Below, piece after piece: positions 50,224 through 59,292 of a stretch of DNA of 64,000 nt. The position numbers and the translations under genes are program-made. The stretch spans positions 310,001 through 374,000 of the forward strand of contig JBBIKW010000001.1 in assembly GCA_037445225.1 (NCBI GenBank), given 5' to 3'. A model generated the notes under the pieces. It ran no database searches and was not told the origin of the DNA. It worked only from the letters and a program-made list of their open reading frames with translations. The stretch is from M3007 sp037445225 (GTDB taxonomy: Bacteria > Bacteroidota > Bacteroidia > Chitinophagales > Saprospiraceae). Within the stretch, counting starts at the first letter, position 1; the number at the start of each line of letters is the position of its first letter.

Positions 50224-51512
50224 TTTTTGAGCACTTTACCCAGAAGTACTTCGCGGTCCGACCAGCGCAGGCGCAAGACGTATAGCCCCCTAGCCCACGC
50301 CTCCGAAGGCAGCTCGATGACTTGAAAGCCCTCGCTCAGCGCTATGCGAGAGCGGCTCACTATGCGCCCTTGTAAGTCGTTCACCTCCACATCTGCCTCT
50401 CGCGCCAACACGGGAGGCACATTCAGCGCCACAAACAGCCTCTCGCGCACGGGATTGGGGTAAGTCAGTACTTCCAACCCTAATGCCTGAGACGTCTCCA
50501 CCGCGCGCACACTTCCCAGATCTGTCTTCTCGAAGGTGGCTGTCCCTGTGGATGCTCCTTCGAAATCGACAAAGTGGAGCTTCCAAACGCGGTTTTGAGC
50601 CGTCTTTACGAAGTATACTCGGTCTGAGGGCACCGACCAACCTGTGCCGGTAAACGTCTTCCAGTCGTGTCCAATGACGTCCAATTCGCTGCGGAAACTG
50701 TTCTGGTAATCTTCGAGCTTTACCGCATTAGGGTCTACGCCGACGGCTTTGGCTACCTGGACGCCGCGCCCTTGCAAGATGCCGGTGACCGAATACTGGA
50801 GGGTCACGTTGTTGATCGAGTCGAATAGCGGCGTATTGTACCGACAGTACAGTAGGTCAAAGCCTCCGGAGGCGGGTTCTACCGCTACCGTATCGCCTGT
50901 AGCGAAGCTGAAATAGGCCAGGACTCGTCCAATATGATGAGCCTTGTTGATGGTTTTCACCTGCTCCTCAGAGCCGTCCAGGCGAGCATAGCGAAAGGTA
51001 TAGGTCGTACCGCTCAGCGACTCGATCTTGATCTTACGAAATTCGCCGTTGCGCAGCTTGACGACGTACACGGCGTTGCCTACCACCTGGTTGGTCATAA
51101 AGTTATATGTTCCCCAGCCGTAGTCTATCTGCTTGGTGGTATCGCGCCGTTCGTTGAAGGCGCCGTAGAACCAGCTGCGTTCGCTGTTGTAAAGGCGAAA
51201 ATCCTTGATGGCACTTGGGTCGGGCTGTGCTGAGAAGTCCGCCGTCTTGGCATCGTACAGCTCCACAGCTGCCTGAGGTTGCCCCATGCTTGTGCCCGCA
51301 CTTTCGTTAATGAAAATACCGGCATCTTGCTGGCCGTACACGGTGAAGGCAATATCCCAAGCGGTATTTAGCACTTGCTTTTCCGTGCCCGCACTTAGGT
51401 TGATATAGCTCTGGCGCTGATAGCCCGGGCCTGTGCTGATTTGTTGAAAAGTTTGCCCAAAGGAAAATAGAGGGATTATACCTCCGCAAAATAAAAAGAA
51501 AATTTGCTTCAT
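50220..51512 (-). CDS. HmuY-like secreted protein with T9SS sorting domain
   Basis: From ATG 51512 the protein is 430 residues: a signal peptide (MKQIFFLFCGGIIPLFSFG), a beta-rich region resembling HmuY haem-binding proteins (WDIAFTVYGQQDAGIF; LYNSERSWFYGAFNE; YGWGTYNFMTNQVVGNAVYVVKL; LDGSEEQVKTIN), and a T9SS domain (VLTYPNPVRERLFVALN ... ARGLYVLRL). The region before 51512 stays open in frame to 51905 but lacks protein-like character and overlaps the divergent SPFH gene. It is the first gene of the receptor operon. HmuY identity is judged by pattern only. Confidence 0.82.
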   Translation of the reverse strand: MKQIFFLFCGGIIPLFSFGQTFQQISTGPGYQRQSYINLSAGTEKQVLNTAWDIAFTVYGQQDAGIFINESAGTSMGQPQAAVELYDAKTADFSAQPDPSAIKDFRLYNSERSWFYGAFNERRDTTKQIDYGWGTYNFMTNQVVGNAVYVVKLRNGEFRKIKIESLSGTTYTFRYARLDGSEEQVKTINKAHHIGRVLAYFSFATGDTVAVEPASGGFDLLYCRYNTPLFDSINNVTLQYSVTGILQGRGVQVAKAVGVDPNAVKLEDYQNSFRSELDVIGHDWKTFTGTGWSVPSDRVYFVKTAQNRVWKLHFVDFEGASTGTATFEKTDLGSVRAVETSQALGLEVLTYPNPVRERLFVALNVPPVLAREADVEVNDLQGRIVSRSRIALSEGFQVIELPSEAWARGLYVLRLRWSDREVLLGKVLKN

Positions 51513-51724
51513 ATGCGTCATTTTTTTTAGCGAATTTTGTGCGAAAAGGAACTTTTCTTGCGCAGCAGGAGGTTTTCCTTTTTGCACGGCAAAGTTCTCG
51601 CTTCGCAGAGAGAGGGTTGGTTTTGGGCATGTCAAACAATTGTCATTTTTGGATGGGCTGTCTGAGATAAATGAGCTTCCCCATTGGGCAAGTCGAGACA
51701 AACGAGATTCTAAGAGATTCTTCT

Positions 51725-51732
51725 TACTTTGG
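51725..51732 (+). promoter_or_regulatory. -10-like element (TACTTTGG) of the SPFH operon
   Basis: A TACTTTG box, one base short of TAnnTTTG, sits 30 bases before the ATG at 51763 and is the only such box in the divergent gap. Confidence 0.35.
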
Positions 51733-51762
51733 CCGATAAATCGATAATAAAACAACAGCGAT

Positions 51763-52692
51763 ATGACAGCCCTCTTGCTCATCAGCATCTTGGCCATTTT
51801 GGTCATCATGTCTTCTGTGAAGGTAGTCCCGCAACAAACCGCATACGTAGTGGAGCGGTTAGGGAAGTTCCATGCGGTGCTTGACCCGGGCATCAACTTC
51901 ATCATTCCCTTTTTCGACCGCGTCGCCTATCGACATAGCTTAAAAGAGCAAGCCTACGACATTCCCGAACAGGTGTGTATTACTAAAGACAACGTACAGG
52001 TGCAGGTAGATGGCGTTATCTTCTTACAAGTAGTGGACCCTAAGACGGCTTCCTACGGTGTGAACAACTACGTGTTTGCCGTGACCCAGCTGGCCCAGAC
52101 GACGATGCGCTCGGAGGTGGGCAAGATTGACCTCGACCGCTGTTTTGAAGAGCGCACCACCATCAACCGAGCCGTAGTGTCGGCCATCGACGAAGCCGCC
52201 ATAGGATGGGGCGTCAAGGTGCTTCGATACGAGATCAAGAACATTTCGCCGCCGCAGTCGGTACTGCACGCCATGGAGAAGCAGATGCAAGCCGAGCGCG
52301 AGAAGCGCGCCCGAGTGCTTCAGTCGGAAGGCGAAAAGCAGTCGGTCATCAACGTGGCGGAAGGGCAAAAGCAGAAGGTCGTGCTCGAGTCCGAAGCGGT
52401 GCAACTGCGTCAAATCAACGAGGCCAACGGTCAAGCGGAAGCCATCCGCGCTGTCGCTGCTGCCACAGCCGAGGCCATCACCCGCATTGCTGGAGCTATC
52501 CAACAGCCCGGTGGTTTAGAGGCGGTGCAACTGCGCGTAGCCGAGCAATTGGTAGAGCAGTACGGCAAGCTCGCACGTACGAACAATACCCTTATCGTAC
52601 CGGCTAACTTTGGCGATATGGCCTCCCTCATCGCCTCTGCCATGACCGTAGTCAAGCAGCAACAAGCTAACGAAAAGCCCTCCTCCAAATAA
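51763..52692 (+). CDS. SPFH/Band 7 (stomatin-like, QmcA-type) membrane protein
   Basis: The 309-residue protein has one N-terminal membrane helix (LLLISILAILVIM) and a Band 7 domain (VPQQTAYVVERLGKFHAVLDPGINFIIPFFDRV; QVQVDGVIFLQVVDP; AQTTMRSEVGKIDLDRCFEER), then a coiled, Glu/Gln-rich tail (MEKQMQAEREKRARVLQSEGEKQ). Such proteins form large oligomers at the inner membrane and often pair with an NfeD protein, as here ten bases downstream. It is thought to aid membrane protein quality control. Confidence 0.93.
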   Translation: MTALLLISILAILVIMSSVKVVPQQTAYVVERLGKFHAVLDPGINFIIPFFDRVAYRHSLKEQAYDIPEQVCITKDNVQVQVDGVIFLQVVDPKTASYGVNNYVFAVTQLAQTTMRSEVGKIDLDRCFEERTTINRAVVSAIDEAAIGWGVKVLRYEIKNISPPQSVLHAMEKQMQAEREKRARVLQSEGEKQSVINVAEGQKQKVVLESEAVQLRQINEANGQAEAIRAVAAATAEAITRIAGAIQQPGGLEAVQLRVAEQLVEQYGKLARTNNTLIVPANFGDMASLIASAMTVVKQQQANEKPSSK

Positions 52693-52701
52693 AAAGCCTC
52701 T

Positions 52702-53148
52702 ATGGAACTTACCAGTGCCCAAATATGGCTCATAGCCGCAGTGCTAGCGCTCATCTTTGAACTGCTCAGCGTCTCGTTCTTCTTCATGTTTTTGGCTGCC
52801 GGCGCCGCCCTGACGGCCCTCCTCACTTGGATAGGGCTGACGCCGACAGCAACGAGCCAGCTCGTGTGCTTCTCCCTAATATCGCTAATATCGATGGCTC
52901 TTTTCCGGCGCTATACCGTCCGGTATTTCGGTCGAAATGAAAAGATAGATGCGTACCGCGATTTTGAGGGCCATCGCGCCACCGTGGTGGAAACCATTCC
53001 AGTCAATGGCGAGGGGCGCATCCAATATCGCGGAACGCTGTGGATAGCGCTAAGCGAAGATGGCGCTGAGCTGCCGCAAGGGACCGCAGTCGTCATTAAG
53101 CGCATGGAGGGCATTAAGGCGATAGTAGCGCCTGTGGCACAGGGATAA
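52702..53148 (+). CDS. NfeD-like membrane protein (short form)
   Basis: The 148-residue protein has two or three membrane helices in its first 75 residues (IWLIAAVLALIFELLSVSFFFMFLAAGAALTALL; SLISLISMALFRRY) and a C-terminal OB-fold domain (GHRATVVETIPVNGEGRIQYRGTLWIAL ... GTAVVIKRMEGIKAIV). This is the short NfeD form that acts with Band 7 partners. It follows the SPFH gene by ten bases. It lacks the protease domain of long NfeD. Confidence 0.9.
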   Translation: MELTSAQIWLIAAVLALIFELLSVSFFFMFLAAGAALTALLTWIGLTPTATSQLVCFSLISLISMALFRRYTVRYFGRNEKIDAYRDFEGHRATVVETIPVNGEGRIQYRGTLWIALSEDGAELPQGTAVVIKRMEGIKAIVAPVAQG

Positions 53149-53155
53149 GTAGCCC

Positions 53156-54700
53156 TCATGGTTTTGCCAAGAGAAGCGGTTGCCGCACCGTGCCGGCTTT
53201 TCCAGAGCAAACGAGGTAATAGGTGCCGGAGGCCCATCCTTTTGCGGGCAGAGTCAACCATTCGCGCGGCTCGTACAGCACGTGCTCGGCGCGAAACATC
53301 AGTCGCCCGGCAGCATCAAATATCGACAACACTAAGGGCTGACCGCGCCACGCCTCCGGCGCTTCTACGACCAGTGGCATACCCGCCGAAAACAATGCAG
53401 GATAGATGCGCCAGCCAGCATCTCCTGCCGAATAGGTGGCGACTGCAGCGGTTGTCCGAAAGCGACCGACCTGGCTGTACGGGCCAACGGAAGCGGCATT
53501 AAACGCGCGCACCCGCCAGAAGTAATTGGACCAATTGGCAGTGAGGTTAGTTGCCAGGGCAAACGTGTCGGTGACGACTGCTTCAAAATCGCGAATGCCG
53601 AAACTGCTCACTTTGGAAACCTGCACCAAGTAGTGTGTGGCATAGGGTACCGAGGTCCATTGTAGCACCGTAGCATTGACGGGCGAAGCTTCCTGGTTAA
53701 TGGGCGCTACGGGCTGAGGGGCTTCGAAGACCAGCCCAGCTACAGGGGCCGACGGCGCCACCCAGTGCGCCCGGTCGGTCAGCAGCCGAGCACGCATGAT
53801 TTGGATTTGTTGTGGCGTAAATCGCCGCTGACAGTTGTCGGCCGCATACGACATGAAGAGCGTGCCGTCCGAAAAGAAAGGCGCTCCTGCCGGGTCGCGC
53901 TGCTGTACTGTACTCAGGCCGTCGGCGTTACACACCCAGCGGTAGCTGAGGTAGTCCGGGCCCGTATCGCAGATGCGGTCGGCAGCGATAGCGCAATTGC
54001 TGCCGTCTGCATATTCTACCAAGGCCGTATCGAGCGGTGCCGGCACTACCGTATCCGGCTCTGCATGAAAGTGCGTGTAGTCGTACAGCAGCGTGTCCGG
54101 CGTCGGCAGATCGGGATTATAACGCTTGCCCTCCCAACCTAAGAACGGGTGGGGTAAACCCAAAGCGTGGCCAATCTCGTGTGCCCAGGTGTGGTCGGTC
54201 GGGCCAGCACAAGCATGCGCCATGGCGATGCCGGCGTAGGGCAAATTATAGCCGCAATTGCCCGCAGGGTTAGCCATGAAATACACGTTGAGCGCATTGG
54301 GTACGTTGTGCGCAAACATCAACGCGCGCCCTTGCACGATGGAGTCGTGCTGATACCACTGCGTGTTGTTGAGGTACTTCCAAGGGTGCTTAAAATAAAA
54401 GCGTATGCCCGATGGCGCAAAATCTTCATTGAGGCGATAGAAAGCATCGAGCAAGCGACTCGGCTCGAAACGACCGCTGCCGTCGTCGCGCGCCAACAGA
54501 TGAATTTGCAGCCCTGCCCAAAGGGTATCGCTGTTCTCCGGAAAAGCCATCGGGTCAGCTAAATACTTTCGCAGCCACAAGTCTATTCCAGCCGGCGTAC
54601 CACAAGGGTGCAAAACATTCTTGTCCAACACATTCTGGGCAGAAATTTGGCTTCCCAAGAGATAAAAAAGGACGACTCCCCCAACTAAAACGCGTTTCAT
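53156..54700 (-). CDS. Secreted metzincin-type metalloprotease with T9SS domain
   Basis: The 514-residue protein has a signal peptide (RVLVGGVVLFYLLGSQISA), then a zinc protease core with HEIGHALGLPH (His174, Glu175, His178, His184) and a Met-turn (LFMSYAADNC), as in pappalysin-like metzincins. Next comes a fibronectin III-like domain (VLQWTSVPYATHYLVQVSKVS ... YFWRVRAFNAASVGPYS). A T9SS-type sorting domain ends it (FDAAGRLMFRAEHVL ... KGWASGTYYLVC). It should be exported and act on proteins outside the cell. It converges with nfeD. Confidence 0.9.
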   Translation of the reverse strand: MKRVLVGGVVLFYLLGSQISAQNVLDKNVLHPCGTPAGIDLWLRKYLADPMAFPENSDTLWAGLQIHLLARDDGSGRFEPSRLLDAFYRLNEDFAPSGIRFYFKHPWKYLNNTQWYQHDSIVQGRALMFAHNVPNALNVYFMANPAGNCGYNLPYAGIAMAHACAGPTDHTWAHEIGHALGLPHPFLGWEGKRYNPDLPTPDTLLYDYTHFHAEPDTVVPAPLDTALVEYADGSNCAIAADRICDTGPDYLSYRWVCNADGLSTVQQRDPAGAPFFSDGTLFMSYAADNCQRRFTPQQIQIMRARLLTDRAHWVAPSAPVAGLVFEAPQPVAPINQEASPVNATVLQWTSVPYATHYLVQVSKVSSFGIRDFEAVVTDTFALATNLTANWSNYFWRVRAFNAASVGPYSQVGRFRTTAAVATYSAGDAGWRIYPALFSAGMPLVVEAPEAWRGQPLVLSIFDAAGRLMFRAEHVLYEPREWLTLPAKGWASGTYYLVCSGKAGTVRQPLLLAKP

Positions 54701-54829
54701 GGAAACAGCTGTGCTTTGTTAGTATAACTCCGTCTTATAATGGGTAAAAGTACGCTGCCTGCGTGTTTTATCCCGTTCTAAAATGGCTCTAACGAGCCAA
54801 TGAGACACTTTGATAAGTTTAACAGGAGA

Positions 54830-54863
54830 GGGGGCTCGGCCTCTACGGCGGAACCGAGCCCCC
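54830..54863. terminator. Strong hairpin between two minus-strand genes
   Basis: GGGGGCTCGG (54830-54839) pairs with CCGAGCCCCC (54854-54863). It lies 32 bases after the stop of the large repeat protein (minus strand). The minus-strand flank (TCTCCTGTT) is not a good T-tract, so it may be a weak terminator or an RNA end-protecting hairpin. Confidence 0.55.
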
Positions 54864-54894
54864 TATTTGCTGTGAACTCAATCGAAGATGCGGG

Positions 54895-57800
54895 CTACTG
54901 CTTTGTCCAGGTAGTCCACTGCGAACGCCCCTGCGCATCGAGGATGCGCAAATAGTAGCGTCCTGCGGGTAAATGCGCCACTGGGATGGGCTCAAACCCA
55001 CTGAAGGTTTCTTGCCTCACTAAGCGACCGCTCGCGTCAAAAAGTTGCCAAAGCAAGGGGAGTGTTCCGCGGATTTCCCACCAAAGGAGGTCGCTCGCTG
55101 GGTTGGGCCAGACGCGCAAGAGGCGAGTTGCGTGGGGTTCCGCAGTGGAAACAATGTTGTCCACTACTATCGGACCAAGCGTGCGCGAACAGCCGTTGGC
55201 ATCTGTAGCGGTGAGCGCATAGGTTCCGGCATTCAGGTTGGCCAAGTCCGGCGTAGTGGCAAAGGGTTGCCCATCTTTCGTCCACTCGTATCGAATATCG
55301 CCGACGCCGCCCGCTGCGGAAATCTCAATCCTACCGACACCGGCGCCGCCGACGTCGTTGACTACTGTGTCCAAGGTCAGTTCGATGGGGGGGCCTACCT
55401 CTACCGAAAACGCACAAGTAGCCGTATTACCCGAAGCATCGCGCAGCTCAAATATCTGGAGGGTCTGCCCTACAGGAAAGGCACTTCCACTGGGAAGGCC
55501 CTGTACCAATACGGGCTGGGCATTGCCTAACGCGCAGTTGTCTACCGCAGTAGGCAAGGTGTAATGCACCGGCTCTCCAGCGCAGGCCACAGTATTCGGA
55601 GGACAAGAGAGCCCTGGAGGGAGAGTGTCGTTCGACGTCATGGTTACAGTAACTAAGTAGGTACATCCGTTAGCGTCTGTAATCGTAACGATATGAGTGC
55701 CTACCCCCACGCGGTTGGGAGCACCGCCGGGCCAGGTAAAGGCAAAGGGCGGCGTTGCACCCGATACCACAGTGATTGTGATGCTGCCGTCTTCACTTTC
55801 TGGGCAGGAGGCGGGCGTTACATCGACAAAAATCCGCGGGTCATCGGGCTGCGTCACTACTACAGTGCCGACGGCCTGGCAGTCGGTGGCATCGCTTACC
55901 GTGACGGTATACACGCCTGCCGGCAAGTTGGTAATAGCAGCGGTAGTGCCGCCGTTTGACCACAAATAGCCAAAGGGCGCATTTCCATTGACCGGGGTTG
56001 CAGATGCCGAGCCACTAAAAGTACCAGGACAGGGTACGGGAGTAGCTGCCACATTGACCGCCAGAGTACAATTGAAGGCGTTGACTATCACCGTCTGCGC
56101 CGCAGAGCAGCCATTGGCATCAGTAACGGTGACGGTGTAAATCCCTGGTGCCAGTCCCGACAAGCTAGCGATCGTGTCTCCTGTACTCCAGAGGTAGGCA
56201 TAAGGCGCCATGCCGCCCACAGGGGCGGCGCTGGCCGTGCCGTCGTTGCGGTTCAATCCGGTTTCTGCAGTCGCGCTGGCATTAGGCTGCAAAGCGGAGG
56301 GACTGATCACTTGTACAGACAGCACATACGGGCAGTTGAAGGCATCGGTTACCGTAGCGGTATATATCCCTGGAGCAAGCCCCACCGCAGTGGACGTGCT
56401 GTCGCCACTGCTCCAAATGTAGGTGTAAGGCGGGGTACCGTCGGCAACCGTCACAGTAGCTGTGCCGTCATTAGCGCCAAAACAGGTGACTGGCGTAGCA
56501 CTGATGGTCGCCGTTAAGGTACAATTGAAGCCGTTGACGGTGACTACTTGCTCGGCCGTACAGCCGTTAGCGTCTTGTACCAAAACGGTGTATACTCCAG
56601 GTGTTAGCCCTATAATGGCGGCGGTAGTGTCGCCGGTGCTCCATAGGAACGCATAAGGTACCGTGCCGCCCGTGGGGGCAGAGGTAGCTGTACCGTCGTT
56701 AGCGCCAAAGGAAGTTTCTCCTGTAGCTGAGGCATTCGCCTGTAGCAACGGCGGCTCCACAATCACTGCCGAGTCGATAGCGGAGCAGCCTTCACTGTCT
56801 ACTACCGTTACAAAGTACGTCCCCGCACCTAAATGGGATGTTACCGCTGTGGTATCGCCATTCGACCAAGCATAGGTGAGGGAGCCGACACCACCGCTGC
56901 CCACAGCCGTAGCGCTGCCGTTCTGCTGACCAAAACAGGTGACCGGCGTGATGTCAACTACTGCTACCGCCACCGGAGGCGACTGAACGACGACTGCTGT
57001 ATCTATCGAAGAACAGCCGTTGAGGGTGTTGGCAATGGTTAAAATATAAGTACCCGCTGAGTCTACCAGAGGAGTGAGGGTGGTGTCACCGCTGATGATG
57101 TGCCCATCCGGCGTCGTCCACAAATAGCTGAACTGCTGCCCTTGAGCAGAGGCCGACGCATCTAAAGAGATCGTATCGTTGAAGCAGTTGAGCGGCAGCG
57201 GAGGCGCTATGCTGATGAGCGGCGCCGCCGTGTCGAGAGCTACTGTGGCCAAAGCACTAGCCGTACAGCCGTTGCTTAGACGCGTGACGACAACCATATA
57301 CTCGCCCGGCTCAGACACTTGAGGATTTTGCTGAGTAGCAGAAAAACCACTAGGACCGCTCCAGGCAAAGGCGGCCGAGTCGGCGTTAGTGGTAAGCGTA
57401 AGTTGAGCAAGGGTGTCGGAGCATGTAATGGGCTCGGCAGTGACCGAAACAGTAGGGGAGATCGTATCTTGAGCTACCTGTCCAGCGGCGGTATTTGTAC
57501 AGCCGCTGGACACTTCTGTCACCGTCACCGCATAACTTCCCGGCAAAGAGACCGATGGATTTCTCTGTGAAGAGGAAAAGCCACCCGGCCCACTCCAAGC
57601 AAAAGCGGCCGAATCGGCATTGGTTGTTGTCAGCAACACCACTACGGTGTCCGAACACGTCAGCGTATCGGTTTGGATCGCTATCGTGGGCGGGAGCGTG
57701 TCTGTAGTTACCTGAGTATTCGCCGTGCTCGTGCAACCGTTGGCCGAGTTGGTCACTGTAACGGCATACATCCCGGCCACGCTGGTCTCAAAACTCGACT

Positions 57801-58620
57801 GATCGCTAGAAAAGCCGCCTGGCCCGCTCCAAAGGAACACCGGTGAGGCCGCGTTAGTGGTCACCTGAACCGTTACTTCCGGATCGACACAGGTGATAAT
57901 GCCACCCGACGCATTTGCCGTGGGCGGCTGCTGGTTGCTGGTTGCGGTGGTAGCGGCTGAGCTGGTACAGCCATTGTTGGTATTCGTCACCACAAGTGTG
58001 TACGTACCGGCTGCGTTGACCACCGGGTTGAGCGTGTTGGCGCCCGAGACAATATTGCCGCCATTAGAAGCAGTCCACTGGTACGAAAAAATCGGCCCTG
58101 TAGAAGAACCGGCGCCGTTGAGCGTGGCCAACGGCTGTGCACAGGTGAGCACTGCCGGAGGGCCAGCATTCGCTACCGGCGCAACGACATTTGCGGAGAC
58201 CGTTACTTGAGCCGACTTGGTACAGCCGTTAGCGTCCGTAACGACAACAGCGTATACCCCTGGCGAAGACACCTGGATCGGATTACCGAAATCTCCGTTC
58301 GACCACTGATAGCTGTAGGGCGGCACACCGCCCGAAACAGACGCGGTCAGCGTAGCCGTAGGGTTGAGACATGTAATGACGTTGCTCACCGAGACCGAAA
58401 CGTTGAGGACAGGCGGTTGGGTGATGGTTACCGACGCCGTAGCGGTTCCACTTCCAGCAGAGCCCGTCACGGTTACTGTGTAGGTGCCCGCCGACAAGTT
58501 GACGGCAGTAGGGCCGTTTTGGCCATTGCTCCATAAGTAGGTGTATGGCGGCGCACCTCCTGATGCCTCCGCTGTAGCACTCCCATTGCTGCCACCAAAG
58601 CAAGAGACGTGGCTCACATC
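54895..58620 (-). repeat. Repeat-coding region (SprB and PKD-like modules)
   Basis: About 3.7 kb encode tandem modules of 70-90 residues. Recurrent elements are T-C-F-G-x-x-D/N-G-T/S-A-T, Y-x-Y-x-W-S-x-G-D/Q, and G-x-Y-T-V-T-V-x-D-A-N/T-G-C. Some neighbours are alike at the DNA level (for example around 56070-56120 and 56520-56570), suggesting expansion by duplication. Confidence 0.75.
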
Positions 58621-59196
58621 CGATATGGATACCGTTAGCGGCGGCGCACCGGCAAAAGCGTACGTTTCGGAAAAAGCAAAAGCGATATCGCCGCTAGTGT
58701 TGCCGTTGCCGTTGCAAAAGTTGCCAATGAAGTAAAACTTGATAGTGTTTCCAGCAGCAGAAGCGGGCGATTTCCAATTAAAGGCCCAGCTAGCTGTTCC
58801 TCCCGAGAATACCTTTGACCCGCGATGCTCGATGTATTCGCGACCGTTGAAGAACTCCGTGCCGCTTTGGCCGTTGACAGTGATGAGATCGCCTGCATTG
58901 TTGTTGTTGCCGTCCACCACTACCAGCTGATACCCCCCTCGGCTCGGATTGCCGCTCGTTGCCGTTAAGGTGATCTCCATTGGGTACGTCGTGTTGGGCT
59001 CGATGGTCGAGGGCAGGCCGCTGATGCTGACCGTACCCGAATAACTGCCTCCACCATGACAGTTGTTACACGTGCCGTTGTCGAACGGAGCTCCCGTCAG
59101 ACCGGTGGGCGGATTGCTCGAATTGGCCAGCCAAACAATCAGGCCACATACGGCACCAAATATTCGCCACCAGCGAGAAACGTGTATATTTTTCAT
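54895..59196 (-). CDS. Giant secreted protein: CxxCH 'choice-of-anchor V' domain plus SprB/PKD-like repeats and T9SS domain
   Basis: The 1,433-residue protein begins with a membrane signal (IFGAVCGLIVWLANS) and a domain of about 200 residues with FDNGTCNNCHGGGSYSG (Cys43, Cys46, His47, a c-haem-like motif), matching the choice-of-anchor V type. Then follow many repeats of two kinds: SprB-like (VSCFGGSNGSATAEASGG; LSAGTYTVTV) and PKD-like ones with SGPGGFSSDQ and VTNSANGCTST cores; a HYR domain (PPGLSCPPNTVACAG) comes near the end. The T9SS domain (RLLRVWPNPASDLLWWEI ... LPAGRYYLRI) closes it. SprB repeats occur in gliding adhesins; here adhesion is inferred. Confidence 0.9.
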   Translation of the reverse strand: MKNIHVSRWWRIFGAVCGLIVWLANSSNPPTGLTGAPFDNGTCNNCHGGGSYSGTVSISGLPSTIEPNTTYPMEITLTATSGNPSRGGYQLVVVDGNNNNAGDLITVNGQSGTEFFNGREYIEHRGSKVFSGGTASWAFNWKSPASAAGNTIKFYFIGNFCNGNGNTSGDIAFAFSETYAFAGAPPLTVSISDVSHVSCFGGSNGSATAEASGGAPPYTYLWSNGQNGPTAVNLSAGTYTVTVTGSAGSGTATASVTITQPPVLNVSVSVSNVITCLNPTATLTASVSGGVPPYSYQWSNGDFGNPIQVSSPGVYAVVVTDANGCTKSAQVTVSANVVAPVANAGPPAVLTCAQPLATLNGAGSSTGPIFSYQWTASNGGNIVSGANTLNPVVNAAGTYTLVVTNTNNGCTSSAATTATSNQQPPTANASGGIITCVDPEVTVQVTTNAASPVFLWSGPGGFSSDQSSFETSVAGMYAVTVTNSANGCTSTANTQVTTDTLPPTIAIQTDTLTCSDTVVVLLTTTNADSAAFAWSGPGGFSSSQRNPSVSLPGSYAVTVTEVSSGCTNTAAGQVAQDTISPTVSVTAEPITCSDTLAQLTLTTNADSAAFAWSGPSGFSATQQNPQVSEPGEYMVVVTRLSNGCTASALATVALDTAAPLISIAPPLPLNCFNDTISLDASASAQGQQFSYLWTTPDGHIISGDTTLTPLVDSAGTYILTIANTLNGCSSIDTAVVVQSPPVAVAVVDITPVTCFGQQNGSATAVGSGGVGSLTYAWSNGDTTAVTSHLGAGTYFVTVVDSEGCSAIDSAVIVEPPLLQANASATGETSFGANDGTATSAPTGGTVPYAFLWSTGDTTAAIIGLTPGVYTVLVQDANGCTAEQVVTVNGFNCTLTATISATPVTCFGANDGTATVTVADGTPPYTYIWSSGDSTSTAVGLAPGIYTATVTDAFNCPYVLSVQVISPSALQPNASATAETGLNRNDGTASAAPVGGMAPYAYLWSTGDTIASLSGLAPGIYTVTVTDANGCSAAQTVIVNAFNCTLAVNVAATPVPCPGTFSGSASATPVNGNAPFGYLWSNGGTTAAITNLPAGVYTVTVSDATDCQAVGTVVVTQPDDPRIFVDVTPASCPESEDGSITITVVSGATPPFAFTWPGGAPNRVGVGTHIVTITDANGCTYLVTVTMTSNDTLPPGLSCPPNTVACAGEPVHYTLPTAVDNCALGNAQPVLVQGLPSGSAFPVGQTLQIFELRDASGNTATCAFSVEVGPPIELTLDTVVNDVGGAGVGRIEISAAGGVGDIRYEWTKDGQPFATTPDLANLNAGTYALTATDANGCSRTLGPIVVDNIVSTAEPHATRLLRVWPNPASDLLWWEIRGTLPLLWQLFDASGRLVRQETFSGFEPIPVAHLPAGRYYLRILDAQGRSQWTTWTKQ

Positions 59197-59292
59197 AGGC
59201 GTTCTTTTTTAGGAAAAATGGATGCATATCGCATCCTGATTTCATATTTTAAATACGAATTTACGACATAAGTCAGAATTTATCGCCCATCG

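Noticed and set aside
51513..51905. Upstream extension of the HmuY-like gene
   Set aside because: No protein-like content, overlaps the divergent SPFH gene, and the signal peptide begins at 51512.
54895..58620. Possible CRISPR or satellite array
   Set aside because: The repeats are long protein modules in one reading frame, not short identical repeats with unique spacers.
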